Below, piece after piece: positions 1-12,334 of a stretch of 64,000 nt of DNA. Made by a program: the position numbers and the translations under genes. The DNA comes from Monomorium pharaonis. Its lineage: Eukaryota > Arthropoda > Insecta > Hymenoptera > Formicidae. Position 1 is the first letter of the stretch, and every line of letters starts with the position of its first letter. Under the pieces are notes generated by a model. It had not been told where the DNA came from. It did no database searches and saw only the letters and a program-made list of their open reading frames with translations. Location of the stretch: positions 3,716,763 through 3,780,762 of the forward strand of contig NC_050477.1 of NCBI RefSeq assembly GCF_013373865.1, read 5' to 3'.

Positions 1-433
1 ATAAATTGAAATAATTCCATTTATCTTTGACAGTTTTGCTTTTTTAAACAATATAATATAATAGTTGTGTTTTTAACATGCCAAAAACAAATATTACATG
101 TTGAAGACAAACGGATTTACATAAATGAAAAAAGAATCTTTCTGTGTGTATGTATGTGTGTGTGAGTGTGTGTGCGAGTGTGACAAATTAGAACCTATAA
201 TCCATTGGTCTTCATCTTAATCAGAAAAAAGCGTTATGATCTTCCGGTTCTTATAATCACCTTGCTACAATTTGTTCTTAAATCATTCTGTTTAGTATCA
301 TCTAATGCAATAGAATATTAAAATTTTTACATAGAAATAACTTTTATATTGTTTAAAACATGCAAAAATATTTCAAGTAGATAAACTTATTGCTCGGTTT
401 TAAAACACGTATTAATATATGGTATTTATGTAG
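1..433 (+). other. CNOT10 intron (upstream of first visible exon)
   Basis: AT-rich sequence with a short TG-rich tract near 143-182. No coding segment is recognisable. It ends in an acceptor (TATTTATGTAG) just before the first CNOT10 exon seen here, so it is taken as intron. Confidence 0.55.
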
Positions 434-2781
434 ATTATGTGGAGAATCGTCAACTGTTTTGTTTTATAACAATATGGCATGTCTGCATCTCGCAATGGGC
501 AAGCCAACTTTAGCTTGTTCTTATCTTCAAAGAGCTTTGCGCGTGAATGATAGCGCTGTGAAGAGCATGCAAGATAAAGACATTGGTAATTCTTACGATT
601 ATTAAATGTGAATCAAATATTATTTTCTTTTGGGATATTTACTTATTTTTCAAATACTTTATTTTTATTTAAATATTACTTTTTTATTTTTTTTCTAAAT
701 ATTTACTCGCAAAGTAAGAAAAGTAAGAATGTGTTTAATATTTGATTAAAATCAATCATATTGGAGACATATTGGAATATATTTGGAGCTCAATATATTT
801 ACAGTAATAAATTACCGAGTTGATTGTACTTTTGGCGATATTATTCTAAACAAATTGTGTTTATATAATTAATAATTTTGTATCAATATTAAAAAAAGGA
901 AACTTGTACAGATTCTTCTCAACCATTGTATATGCTTGGTGGCGATAAACATTCCGAGTTAATGTACAATTTGGGTGTATCATTTTTGTATGCTGGTAAA
1001 GCGTCAAAAGCCTTTGACTGCTTTACAGATGTAGCGCAGAGGGTATGCAATAATCCGAAACTCTTACTTAGAATGGCAGAATGTTGTATCTGCAATCATA
1101 AATCTGTAAGTTGCATTATGTGTGATGATTTTATTTTCAAATTAAAATTTTTAGTTAACACCAACATTTTTAGAAATATCAACTATTTGTTGCACTTATA
1201 TAATTTAATGAATAAAGTATATGTAAATTGTATATCTAATGTATATAATACAACAAGCATACATGGTTTATTTTTTTAGTCAAATGAAGTCGATTTCAAT
1301 ATTTCAAAAAGATGTAAGGATCTGGTACAGGAAGTTATGGGTTCTGGTATTCATAAAAAAATCATATTACCTACATCTCTTTCAAAAGATACTAAATATC
1401 ATTCAGAAGGCCTATCCTATGCAATTCCACAACCAACATTGGAATTTGGATATTTATGTCTGAAAAATGCATTATTTTTACTTTCGAACAATAATGAGCC
1501 AAACGTACCTATAACGGCTATGGCGAATTCATTATCATTAACACCTGGTCATAACTTAGGTATATATTTCGCGCATACGCATGTGTGTATGTATAGATTT
1601 TATTATAATTTACTACGCATAATATTACGCATGCTTAAATGTACTTTAATACTTATTTTAGGTATTCAACATGTAACGTTAACGTCACGATCTACAGCTA
1701 TCGAATCTTTTAATTTAAAAATTAGTGTTTTGGCTGCTAGCGCTTATGTCTCTTTGTGTCTTGGAGATTATATATTTTCTCTCGAATATGCAAAAACTCT
1801 ATTAAGTTTTAACAAGTTACCTGGTGCATACAAAATGTTAGGCAACTTATATGCCGCTGAAAGTTTAATATTTATGGACAAAATAAGTGAAGCACTCGAA
1901 TATCTGAAGCTTGAAAATCTTCAAGATTTAAATACATTTATGTCTATGTCAGAAATTCAGGAGAAGGATAAGGAAAAAGCGGAGGAAATTATGGTAAAGC
2001 CTGTAAAAGGTAAATTTTGAAAATGTGATAAAGAGTACTTTGAAAATTAAAAAGCAGAAAATATTTTCATTTATGGAGTAATATTTTTTATTTTTATATA
2101 ATTTTTTTAGTTATGTTACATTATTCGACATGGTATTTTCGTTGCTTCCAATAGATTTTTGTTCTTTTGTTCCTTTTACGACCTACATAAGATGACGTTT
2201 ATAATTATTTGATTATAAGATTATAAGATTATAAGATTAATTATTATTAAAAAATTGTGCAAGTAGAAATTTGCGCATTGCTTCTTCATAGCTTTTAAAT
2301 GTGAAATTAGATTTGCATATTGCTTTCTCATAGTTGTTAAGTATACAATTTAGAAATTTGCAAATGTCCCGTTTTTTATTTTAGCTTCCTCATAAAGGAA
2401 GCTTCATATATTGTCAACAAACATTTCTTTATCCAATTTTGTTTGCATCCTACATACAATTTCGTTTATATTAAAAACTCCTTTTTTTGAAGGTAGGGGG
2501 AACTGCGTTTACGCACACCTAAATGGAATATTTTCCTTCCGGGTAGTTCATGTGTGTGACGTACACACACCACACACACGCGCGCGCGCGCGCACGTACG
2601 CACACGCATACACACGCACAAACATACACCCCCTTTATTTTTTATAGGCTACATTTCAAAGTTTCGATAATTAAGACTTTTCTACCCGTATTTCATATAA
2701 ATTTTGAAAAGAAATGGTTAATCAGATTTGAAGTTATAGAAATTTTACTAAATTTGGCGCACATACACACACACACACGCG

Positions 2782-2829
<48 letters not shown>

Positions 2830-3038
2830 GACATTTTTAAAAATTGCGTTTTTACGACGTTTAAGAACATTGTGGACACATTGGCAAGAACAACTAAAAA
2901 AAAAAGAAAGATTTCTAAATTTTCAAAATTTATTTTTAAAAAATTAATTCTAATTACAAATATTTCTACCTGCCCTCGTTAAATTTTTCCGTTTATATAA
3001 TTTTTGAAGAATTTGTAATGTCTAGTGTTAATAATTGT

Positions 3039-3070
<32 letters not shown>

Positions 3071-3815
3071 GTGTGTGCGTGCGCGCGGGTGTTTAATATT
3101 TTGTAAATTATTTATTTATTGCTTTAAATTATAGCTTGGTATCCTACAACACTTTCTACAGGCATTGCTGTGATACATTACAACTTGGCCGTAGCTTATG
3201 CCATACGAGGCGAACTAGATAAATCTGGAGAAATCTTAAAACAAGCGAGTATATTTATATCAACATTAATTATACATATACATTAAAAAAAAATTTTTAT
3301 TATACCTCTTTAGCACTTTGCGATACTTGGCAAAAATAATGAAGTAAATTATCCCTGTTGCAACTTTTATGACTCTGTTTATAAGATTGTTTTTAAAATT
3401 AAAGGATTAAGAGTTAATAATAAAAACAAAATATATAATATTAAATATTTTGCATTTGTTTTTATCTTACACACATACACATATCAAATGCTATTTCTAG
3501 TTTTTATTTCAGATATGGATATCAAAAGAACCAGATTGTGGTATACCTATACAAGTGATAATGTTGGCCTTGTATATAGAGCTACAATTAGGTAATATCT
3601 TTTTTTCGGTATTATGAATTAAAAAATTGTTCTTGCAAGAATATCTTTCTTAATTCTACATTATTTCAGTGTTTTGAAAAGTAGTACACTGTATAAATAC
3701 ATTGTTATCAAATATCATGCATAATTATGTGTGACCTGCATTGTATGTTTTAATTCCAGGTCATGCTGACGTTTCAAAATCAATAATAAAACAACATTGT
3801 CCACAATATCGTTAA
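434..3815 (+). CDS. CNOT10: CCR4-NOT transcription complex subunit 10 (3' part, seven exons)
   Basis: CNOT10 is a TPR-repeat scaffold that, with CNOT11, forms a module of the cytoplasmic CCR4-NOT deadenylase complex. Exons read from splice sites and frame are 434-585, 912-1105, 1280-1559, 1662-2009, 3135-3244, 3513-3591 and 3760-3815 (stop TAA), giving about 405 residues. Family-like segments are the TPR piece FYNNMACLHLAMGKP, ELMYNLGVSFLYAGKASKAF, LLLRMAECCI, the block LAASAYVSLCLGDY followed by LPGAYKMLGNLYAAESL, and the C-terminal VIHYNLAVAYAIRGELDK and IMLALYIELQLG. The start and N-terminal exons lie left of the window. Two oddities: the intron after 3244 appears to use a GC donor (GCGAGT), because the only nearby GT (3249) breaks the frame, and intron 1560-1661 is 102 bases with no in-frame stop. 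The identification rests on recalled similarity to animal CNOT10 along most of the chain. Confidence 0.9.
2264..2394 (+). repeat. Imperfect 44-bp tandem repeat, three copies
   Basis: Units start near 2264, 2308 and 2351. Each begins with a TAGAAATTTGC-like block, and the first two continue with ATTGCTT..TCATAG. The repeat lies in the 1.1-kb CNOT10 intron (2010-3134). A short ATTATAAG repeat (about three copies) precedes it at 2212-2240. Confidence 0.6.
2562..2829 (+). repeat. Two CA/CG microsatellites in a CNOT10 intron
   Basis: CA-rich runs with an internal CG stretch lie at 2562-2630 and 2760-2829, within the intron ahead of the exon at 3135. Short open frames across them are products of the repeat, not genes. 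Confidence 0.9.
3036..3089 (+). repeat. TG microsatellite in a CNOT10 intron
   Basis: A TG run ending in GC-rich sequence, about 45 bases upstream of the acceptor at 3134. It is complementary to the two CA runs earlier in the same intron, so the pre-mRNA could fold there. Confidence 0.9.
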
Positions 3816-5169
3816 CAATCAAAATCACTTGATTAACTTATATCGATATATAAGCACATAAGCATTAAAGTATTCTTAATTTATAATATAAGGATATTAC
3901 TTTTTTAATATCTTTTTACGTTATTAGATTTCTAATGACTATTATGAAAGAAAAACAATTTTTCAAATTGTACAAGTACTCTGCTTCGAAATTTTACAAT
4001 CAATTAAGATGTTTTGGATGGAATTGCACACTTTACAAAAAAAACGTCTTTTTTCCTAAAATTTTATGTGTAAATTAATTATTATGATTATTTGATAATT
4101 TTTAGTAATATATAAATCAAGATAAATTCATAAATAAGTAAATATTTTATGGAAATTATAGTTTATTGTATTTTCTATTTTATGTCGGAAGATGTTAATG
4201 AAATGAGTATATTCCATGAAATATTTATCTTTGAATAGTCACGCTGTAAGTTTTTATATACAAGAAAATGATGACTACATAAAAGATTATATTAAAGTTT
4301 TTTTAATGTGAAATTCATATACCTATACTGGTACTTATTGAAATGTTAGAAAAATATCAATATGTACAAGCGAGTAATTTAGATGGTTTCTCCTCCCACG
4401 TCTTTCACTCTTCTCCTTCGTTAACATCTCGAGTCGAGACCAAGGTTATCACCCTCTGTCTTTCAAAGTAACTTTGGTATAGAGGTGCGTGCAATGCGAT
4501 AGGGGGGCTGGTAGATCGGAAGGGGCCTGAAGGGGTTGGAGAGGGCTCGAGAAGTCTTGAAGATCTGGGCGAGGAATCGAATCCTTTCATTTCGACGACT
4601 TACAGAATTCACTTTGTCCTTCGTGGCCATATATGTAGCCAGCTGGACTTGACCTATATTTTATTATGCTATTGGCGTACAGACGCGATGCGCGTCGAAT
4701 ATACCCGCAGGGCTTTACCGAGGTTAAGACTGATTAACGATAATCCACCGTCGCCGCCGCCGCCGTCGTCGTCGGAAATCCTTTCTTACCTACAGTAACT
4801 GTCAATTGTGTGCGACAATACATCGATGTTCCACGATCCGATAGAGTGGTGAAATCCATCAGAGTATCGATATTATGTATACTTTTTTTTATTATTAAAA
4901 TGTAAAAAAATTATAAAGATTTTACAATTGCTCGAGATTGTTATCATTTCAATTATGCGTGCACCCACATGTAATATGATGCGTACTAGATAATTTCGAA
5001 GGTACACTTGTATCATAAACTCCATTTCCTTCGCTCAAGGTTCGATTCGAGTGCCCTTCGGTCGTTCGCCGAATGTTTCATTCTTGACCGGTATTTAAGA
5101 AGGCCACGAGACTATCGCAACTTTGCCCGCACGCATCGAACTTGGCCGACACAGACACCCGGCCGCGGC
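3816..5169. other. CNOT10-LARP6 intergenic region
   Basis: The first part is AT-rich CNOT10 3' flank, with a possible polyadenylation signal ATTAAA at 3864-3869. From about 4560 to 4860 the sequence becomes GC-richer, with a CGCCGC/GTCGTC triplet run near 4748-4775, and looks like promoter DNA. On the - strand, ATG at 4630 opens nine codons ending exactly at a consensus donor GTAAGT (exon 4604-4630), but no further exon was found. Confidence 0.5.
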
Positions 5170-5204
5170 TATAAAACGAATCGCGCGCAAAGTGGAAGGT
5201 CAGT
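5170..5204 (+). promoter_or_regulatory. Candidate LARP6 core promoter (TATA + Inr)
   Basis: TATAAAA at 5170-5176 and an initiator TCAGT at 5200-5204 put the candidate start A at 5202, 32 bases from the first T of the TATA box, which is the canonical spacing. The leader to the LARP6 ATG would be 280 bases if unspliced. No transcript evidence is available here. Confidence 0.5.
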
Positions 5205-5481
5205 GAGCGACGAGTGCTTTGTTCGTGTAATTTCCATCTATGTTTTTAATCGCAAAAGTCTTGACAACTGATAATAAAACGTCAGGATCAGAGGAGAACA
5301 ATTAACAACATGGCACATGTGTATATTCCATTCTTATTCTTGATGTAAAAGACATTCAAGATCCAAAGGAAGAATACGAGTCATCAGTTAAAGTCATCAA
5401 GTAATTAAAACAACTTAAAATCACTACCAACTCGTTACAACTCGAAAATATATAATCTATTTTTACTACTTTGATAAAAAT

Positions 5482-8400
5482 ATGGAGACGCGAGTATCAA
5501 GTCTTGATTTAAAGGAACAGATCGACAATTTGCTGTTCTCGCCTTCACACCACATGAAGAAATCTGAAACAAAGGACAGCATCTCCTCGGTAGATAGTGA
5601 CGTGAGTCTTTCTTTCGATAGAAGAAGAGATTCCAAAAGCGATGAGGCCGACTTGTCAGATTACGAGAGTGAGATCAAGTCCTCTACCAATCGGGTAAAA
5701 AACATTGATATCGAGCAAGATTCGGGCGCAGACACTTTGGATGACGCTACATTGGAAGAAGTGGAAAAACAGAAGAAACAAGTGGATCTATCGTCGGAAT
5801 TTTCAACGATCGTGAGAACGACCAACGATTTTGTGATGCCGGATGACGAATTAGCCGACAAGATATGCGCTCAGGTGGAATATTACTTTTCTGATGAAAA
5901 TATCGTAAAGGACGCGTTCCTATTGAAACACGTGAAAAGAAATAAGGAAGGCTACGTGTCCCTTAAATTAATATCCAGCTTCAAAAAGGTCAAGCACCTC
6001 AGTAGGGATTGGAGAGTGGTCGGAGCGGCTTTAAAGAGGTCTAAAAAGCTCGAGCTTAATCCACAAGGCATTAAGCTGCGTAGAGTGGATCCTCTGCCAC
6101 TTTTCGATCAAACAACTCCTTCCAGAACCATTTTAGCAGTTGGCTTACCGAGAGAGAAATTAACAGTTGAATCTGTTGCAGAGATTTTTAAACCTTGCGG
6201 TGAAATAGCGCTTATAAGAGTGCTCAAATCTGGACGTCCTGTTCCGCCCGAGGTAAATAATTAAAAAACGCTTCTTTAACTGGGTGCATTAATTGAATCG
6301 TCGATGCGAATTTAGCAATTGATTAGAGTAGCAAAATTTTACTCTCTAGGATGCTCTGTAACACGATATTTGCTCAATTCACTTAAAAAAAATTTTTATA
6401 CGTATTTTCAACTATAGCTTTAACTGTACACTTTATGTATGTATATATCGATTTAGATAGTTTATGTTTTACATTTAATTTGCAAAGATGAGCTTTTATT
6501 TTAGATGGTTTATCGTTTCAGCAAAATGCAAAAAGTATCCATTTGTTTCATTCTAGAATCTTTTTTTTAGCTAAAAAAAAGTGAGTTCCAGATGCGCACA
6601 GATCGAAACGGACACCACCAATCAAATTCTATAAATTTATCCTAACTCTAACAAACTCAGTAATCTGATTGGTGGTGTCCGTTTCGATCTGTGCGCATCT
6701 GGGACGCTCCCAAAAAACCTGCGAATTGATTGATGGAATATGTCTACGAATTTTGACGACTAGCATTTTAAAGATTTTTCTTTTTACTTTGTATATAAAA
6801 GATCACGTGGCATATAATTTTGAAATATTATATTTCGTTATCGTCAAACTATATACTTTCTCGTCATTTATATTCTACTTTGATCGGTTCTTACCGAATA
6901 CATTCTCGAAAGGCAAAAATACGCATAAAAGAACGTAAAGTCAGAAGTCTATTAATTACCGATAGAAAAATTAATGTAATTCGTGTAATTTCTTGTATCG
7001 CTCAATTCAAGTTAATTGTACATTACCGACCATTCAACAGACCGGAATATTGATAATAATAAACAGTAATTCGGATAATGCTTGTTTATCACTCGTTTCT
7101 ACCGTGTCGCCCATAAAATTTTCCACAATCATTGCATGACATAAACTACCATTGAGATATGTGTATAATATTCTTTGCAATTAATTTGTGCCAGATAACA
7201 AGCTACAGTTAATGCGTAAGAATTAAAACGTTTTGTAACGTTTCTACCGCAATAATAGTTTATTCGATCGAATTAATCTTTACATCAGCTGTTACGAAAC
7301 CAGATATTCTTACATACAATGTATGACATTTGTAACATTTATATTTTAAATATTTTTTACATCTTTTTTTACAGAAAAGTCTCTCTTTGAAAGATTTATA
7401 TTACTAGTAAGACATCTCTCGCTAGTAATATAAATAATGTATTATCGCTGTATGTACATAATTTACGCAAATTAAAAGAATAATTTCAAAAAATCTTTTT
7501 TTTGGTCCCAATTTTGGTAATTTTTAAATTTAATTTTATGTGAATTGAATTAAATAATAATACCTTATGACGAGGCATTAATCATAAAAAAATGTTTACA
7601 TTGTATTTTACGTCTTTGTCAATTGTTACGTAGGTACGACAAGCAATCGCCAAAAGGGCAGAATTGGCCTCCATGCAGGAATGCGCCATGGTCGAATTCA
7701 CTGATTCGGCTTCCGCTCGAATTGCCACGCAGATGGTCTCGAGTGACATAAAAATATTTGAATTGCGTCACTCGGCTGACAAGAAGAAGAAGCAATCTAC
7801 AAAAAAATGTACTCTCAATACAATAGCAAAAGAAGACAATCACAACTCGTCCAGTTGTCCTAGTGGATCCGAACCTGAAGATGGGAGAATAAGGGTTAAG
7901 AGAGGTTTCCACGGATATCCGATGTATCACGTTTATAATACGAATTATCCTTTCCAAGGTATCACCTCCTAAGAACATATCGTTTGTTTTTACGTCATAT
8001 GAAATGTTACAGACCAATTATTTCAACCATTGCAGATCTTTTTATCGATTTTCTGTTGATTTTTTCGTTAAACTTGGGAAAAAGTTTTACATAAAAACAC
8101 ACATATATAAAAAACATGTCTATATATGTTTATATTAGTCTCTTTTCTTTTGTAAAATTTCTATTGATATAAAAAATAAAAGCCATACTGAAAAGATAAA
8201 AACTAATTTAAAAAATAATTTGTGCATTGTTTCTTTTAAAAAAGTATAAAAAATTGTTCATGTATAATCATATTTCGAAATATGTATGATTATATATGGA
8301 CAATTTTTCATACTTAGCTTTTTTAAAAGAAGCAATGCAAAAATTATTTTTTAAATTAGTTTTTATCTTTTCAGGATGACTATTATTTTTTTATATCAAA

Positions 8401-8831
8401 CAGAAATTTTACAAAAGAAAGGAGACTAATATAAACATATATGGACGTATTTTATATATTTATACGTATATGTTTTTATACGAAACATTTTTTCCCGGAA
8501 ATATTTTATTATTTTTTGACTTTTTATTTTTTCATCACTTGTTTATTTCTTTGACTTTGAGTATTAAATTTAATTGAGATTAAACCTTAAATATTTTGTC
8601 GTAGCAAAGAGAAATATCGTTCTCTTCTCTCAACATTTTTTTTATTAGAGAATAGTATTTACATTCAATTTTTCTTATTAATTTTGTTAAATTTTTGTTT
8701 ACTAATAATTTATAATTTCTGTCGTAATACGTCTTTTTGTTTCACAGTTATTTTAAGTTGTTTTAAATTGACCAAAAATTATAAATGCTTAATAGCGCGG
8801 AATGTGTAAAATTAATCAAGAAAAGAGATAA

Positions 8832-8917
<86 letters not shown>

Positions 8918-9885
8918 AGTTTTATTTAATTAAACTTTTTAACGTTTTTTTTTACAAAACAATCAATTATTTATCTATCTTATAATAGCAGGACCAACAT
9001 CACCGGACACGTGCTTATCTCGTAAGCTCTCTACCTGCTCTATATCCAGTTCCGAAAACGGTTTTATATTTCGACGTCTGTCTTCTTGTTCCGGTTCTGG
9101 ATCTGGTTCCAGCTCAGATTCTGGTAGACGTTATTCCACTTGTTCGTCTGGTTCCGAAGCAGCTTTCTTTTATCCAAGTTATTCGAATAATTTTCATCAT
9201 CACGAAAGCCGCCGTTATTCCTGCTGTTCATCCACTAGTTAGTAATCGCATATACCGTACATATGATATCGTAACTGGATAAAATCGTCGATTACGAAAC
9301 AATTTTTAATATATTCTATCGCGTAAACTATTCTATTTGTTATGTATGCCTTAGTGAATTTTTTAAAGAATGTTTTATATAATTTTTTGGAAATTTTTAT
9401 ATTTTAAATTTATGAAGACTTCTGAAAGATATTTGAAATTGTTTTAAACTTTTCAAATGTTTCTCAGAACTTGTAGAATGAGAAATTTTCAAATATATAT
9501 TAGAATTCACATGTATGAAGACTTTTAGAAGGGATGTAGATTTTTTCATATTTTTTATAATCAATTTATGGATTTGTTAATTATAACAGGTTCTCCAATA
9601 GAATGCCGAGAAAACTGCTACTTCTTAAATCGTCGTGGATCGACTGATTATGGACCGTCATCGAGAAGGCCTTCGACATACAGTCGTGATTTCGATACCA
9701 GGAGATCATCCTTATGCTCTTCGAACTCGGAACAAAACGTGTTCTGTCGTTCGAGAAGCAACAACAATATCGTAATGACGCACGTGCCTGAGAATGTAAC
9801 GAGAATGCCAGCAGGACCCGATGGCACTCGCGGTTTTTTTGGTCGTTTCGGAACGATATCAACCTCTATAGAATCTATTCATTAA
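5482..9885 (+). CDS. LARP6: La-related protein 6 (LARP6), complete, four coding exons
   Basis: LARP6-family proteins bind RNA through a La module (La motif plus RRM) and regulate translation and mRNA stability. Exons are 5482-6252, 7634-7958, 8992-9237 and 9590-9885, total 1638 bases, 545 residues. Residues 1-115 are acidic and Ser-rich. The La motif is about 118-205 (DKICAQVEYYFSDENIVKDA, then GYVSLKLISSFKKVKHL). The RRM runs about 214-310, starting SRTILAVGLP and crossing the exon 1/2 junction. A Lys-rich patch (KKKKQSTKK) follows, then a Ser/Cys/Tyr-rich low-complexity tail, and the family's C-terminal SUZ-C motif at about 513-534 (VTRMPAGPDGTRGFFGRF). The ATG is the first in frame after the candidate TATA promoter. 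The exon 2 donor GTATCA is weak; reading through it adds GITS and a stop, giving a form without the tail and SUZ-C. Confidence 0.9.
6589..6701. mobile_element. Small MITE with perfect 36-bp inverted repeats
   Basis: The arms 6589-6624 and 6666-6701 are exact reverse complements (left arm begins CAGATGCGCACAGATCG) around a 41-base centre. It lies in LARP6 intron 1 (6253-7633). Exact arms suggest a young element or selection for the hairpin. No clear target duplication was found. Confidence 0.75.
8073..8498. mobile_element. 426-bp foldback (long inverted repeat) in LARP6 intron 2
   Basis: Two arms of about 200 bases meet at a palindromic centre CATATTTCGAAATATG (8269-8284). The outer ends are CTTGGGAAAAAG (left) and TTTTTTCCCGG (right). 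The arms carry small indels but are similar throughout. It is AT-rich and contains no gene. It is probably a non-autonomous foldback transposon, and it would form a long hairpin in the LARP6 pre-mRNA. Confidence 0.7.
8834..8913 (+). repeat. (AG)n microsatellite, about 40 units
   Basis: An uninterrupted 80-base AG run in LARP6 intron 2, ending about 78 bases before the exon 3 acceptor at 8991. Confidence 0.97.
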
Positions 9886-12074
9886 ACACTATTAAAAAAA
9901 ATTTGTTGCTAGAGATTAGATTCAAAGAGTTACATTATATAATACTGTTCAATACTCGAGCATCGCATTGTAAAATCGAACGAATCAAGTTAATGCACAG
10001 TGATTTCAGATTCTATACGAAAGCCGGATAAAAACTCGTTTTTTAAATTGTTAAACGGAGGTAATTATTTATAATAATTTTGTTGTACCGTATAAAAGGA
10101 TTATAAAACGCTAGGTATAATTTTATCTTTTTCTGTTAAAAAAAATATATTTAGAATAATTTCTCAAATTATTTTTTTGTAGTGGTACCAAGTTTGAAAC
10201 ATATTTTACGTTATATGTTTCTAAGGTATTTTTATATGAATTTTATATGAAATGGTATGTAATATCTATTTTTATTTTTTCGTTACTTTTTATGCAGGAG
10301 TAACAAGTAATAATAGAAGAATGTAGAACAACCTGTAAAGCAATTAATAATTAAAAACAATTTAGCTGTCATTTAATCATATCTAGATGTTGTGATAATA
10401 TTTCTCATATGATTTTATATTTATCTTTTCGAGTTTATCAAATTGCGAGCTGAATAAATTTACAATCTTGAAATACAGTTATATAAATTGAATAAGAATA
10501 CTAATATCAAGATAGTAAATTGATAATCAATTTAATAACGGCACCAAGTACCTAATACCCTCTTTCCTTCAAATACCGTAAAAATTTTGTTAACAAAAAA
10601 TAACACCTCAGCTATAAAGATTAAACACGAGACTTTCCTATTTTCAAAGGTAACAAAATCAGTCAATATAAGTGCCGATATATATTTTAACACTTAATAT
10701 CAACGTGCGCATAACCAACTTTTACAAGTTTCAAAGCGTTATGTTACTAATGTGGACTGTTATCCAATCATCTATATTGGTAAATTTTAGTGTTGTTATA
10801 AAAATCATTTTTTAATTTTCTAAATACAAATATAATTCTTCACAAAAGTGGGGAAAATAAATACTAAGTAAATCTAATATAAAATGTAATATAAAATAAG
10901 TATAAAGCAAGAGAGTGGGTAGTTAAAAAGTTGAAAGTTACACAAAATTTATAATTTTAAACAAATTATTTTTTAACTTTTTTTCATGCAATTTTTGATG
11001 TAACTAAATTTTATAAACTATATAATTTTAACATAATTTAATTTAAGAAAATATTAATATACCCTAGTATAAAGCAAACTATAAACAGAAATGTTTTATA
11101 TTTCACAAAATTTCCATTTTTTTAAGTAAGAAATTTGATCTCTTATAAGCAAATAATAAATTCTAAAAAACCCAATAAAAATAAAAATTAATCTGTACAC
11201 CAAAATCTAAAGAAAAAGTAACTAATGAGAATCTAATTGCTAAGAGAGTTTTATATGAGTTGATAACATAGATATAAAAAGATTTAAAGTCTGCAAGATG
11301 AAAGATAATACGAAATAAAACATTTAAACAAACTAGAAGATTTATGGATATGAAAGTATTACGTTCACGAATACATAATCAAAAATCAGAAGAATAATTA
11401 AAGATTATTAAGATTAATTAAACCTGATCGATTAAACGTGACTTTACAAGTAATAAATCTTCCAAGAAAGAATATTCTTGAGCATGTTAAACGCAAATAA
11501 ATTATGTAAATTATTTTTAGTTGACGACACTATTTTTTCCTTAGAGACCTTGTAGGAAATTGATACCCGAAACAACCCGTAGCTGCCACAATTCTGAGGA
11601 ATTCGAAATTTTCCACAATAAACAAATGACAAGTGACAAATCGAATTAATCTCCGGCACCCTGCACAGTTTTTTGCATAAACGTCGCCGTCAATCCGCTT
11701 GTAAAACGAACACAACAAAACGCAGAATCGGTCACTTTGCGTCACGTGAATCGTCAACACTCGTAAGAAAAACTATCTTTTAGTATTCACTGTGGAAAAA
11801 AATGCATAATTAGTGTTGCCTCTTTACGCATAAAGGACTATACCGAAACATTTGAAACCGATTTCGTTGCACTTGGTAAAATTTATCAATTTACCAATTT
11901 AATATATATTTGCGAGTATCTCGATGTCCCAACAAATCAAAGATAAGTACAAATTGTTAAATCCTCGAGATTATGCGAACCAACGTACCGCGTGTTTACA
12001 ATAGATTCATTCTTATTCCTAAAATACTTTCTTCGCGCTAATCCATATTCTCACGAAAGATGACATTAGAGTAG
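9886..12074. other. LARP6 3' flank and LARP6-NPRL3 intergenic region
   Basis: AT-rich DNA. A possible LARP6 polyadenylation signal AATAAA is near 10454. The open frames at 11444-11760 on the - strand look like chance. No RNA gene or coding exon is recognised. Confidence 0.5.
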
Positions 12075-12230
12075 AGTATCGTTCGTTTTGTCCGTTGGTC
12101 TACTCGGAGCAAACCCAAGTAGCCCAACGCACTCTAATAGGTTGATTCCGATAACGCCAACCTATTAGAGTGCGTTGGTCTGCTCGGGTTTGCTCCGAGT
12201 AGACCCAGAACAGACAAAACGAACAATACT
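12075..12230. mobile_element. Foldback MITE (inverted relative of the two next copies)
   Basis: The arms begin AGTATCGTTCGTTTTGTC and end GACAAAACGAACAATACT. The core CCAACGCACTCTAATAGG...CCTATTAGAGTGCGTTGG matches the core of the copies at 12335 and 12526, but the asymmetric loop between the arms is in the opposite orientation. Confidence 0.75.
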
Positions 12231-12334
12231 AATGAATACTAACAAGATATATGCAAAATAATTAACTCGCCAGCACCAAGAAAGAAGCTGAGAACGGTCA
12301 TCCCGTCGTTCTAGGTGTTTCCAGTATCTCTATT

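Noticed and set aside
5038..5050. GGTTCGATTCG, B-box-like
   Set aside because: No A-box or acceptor stem at the right distance; not a tRNA.
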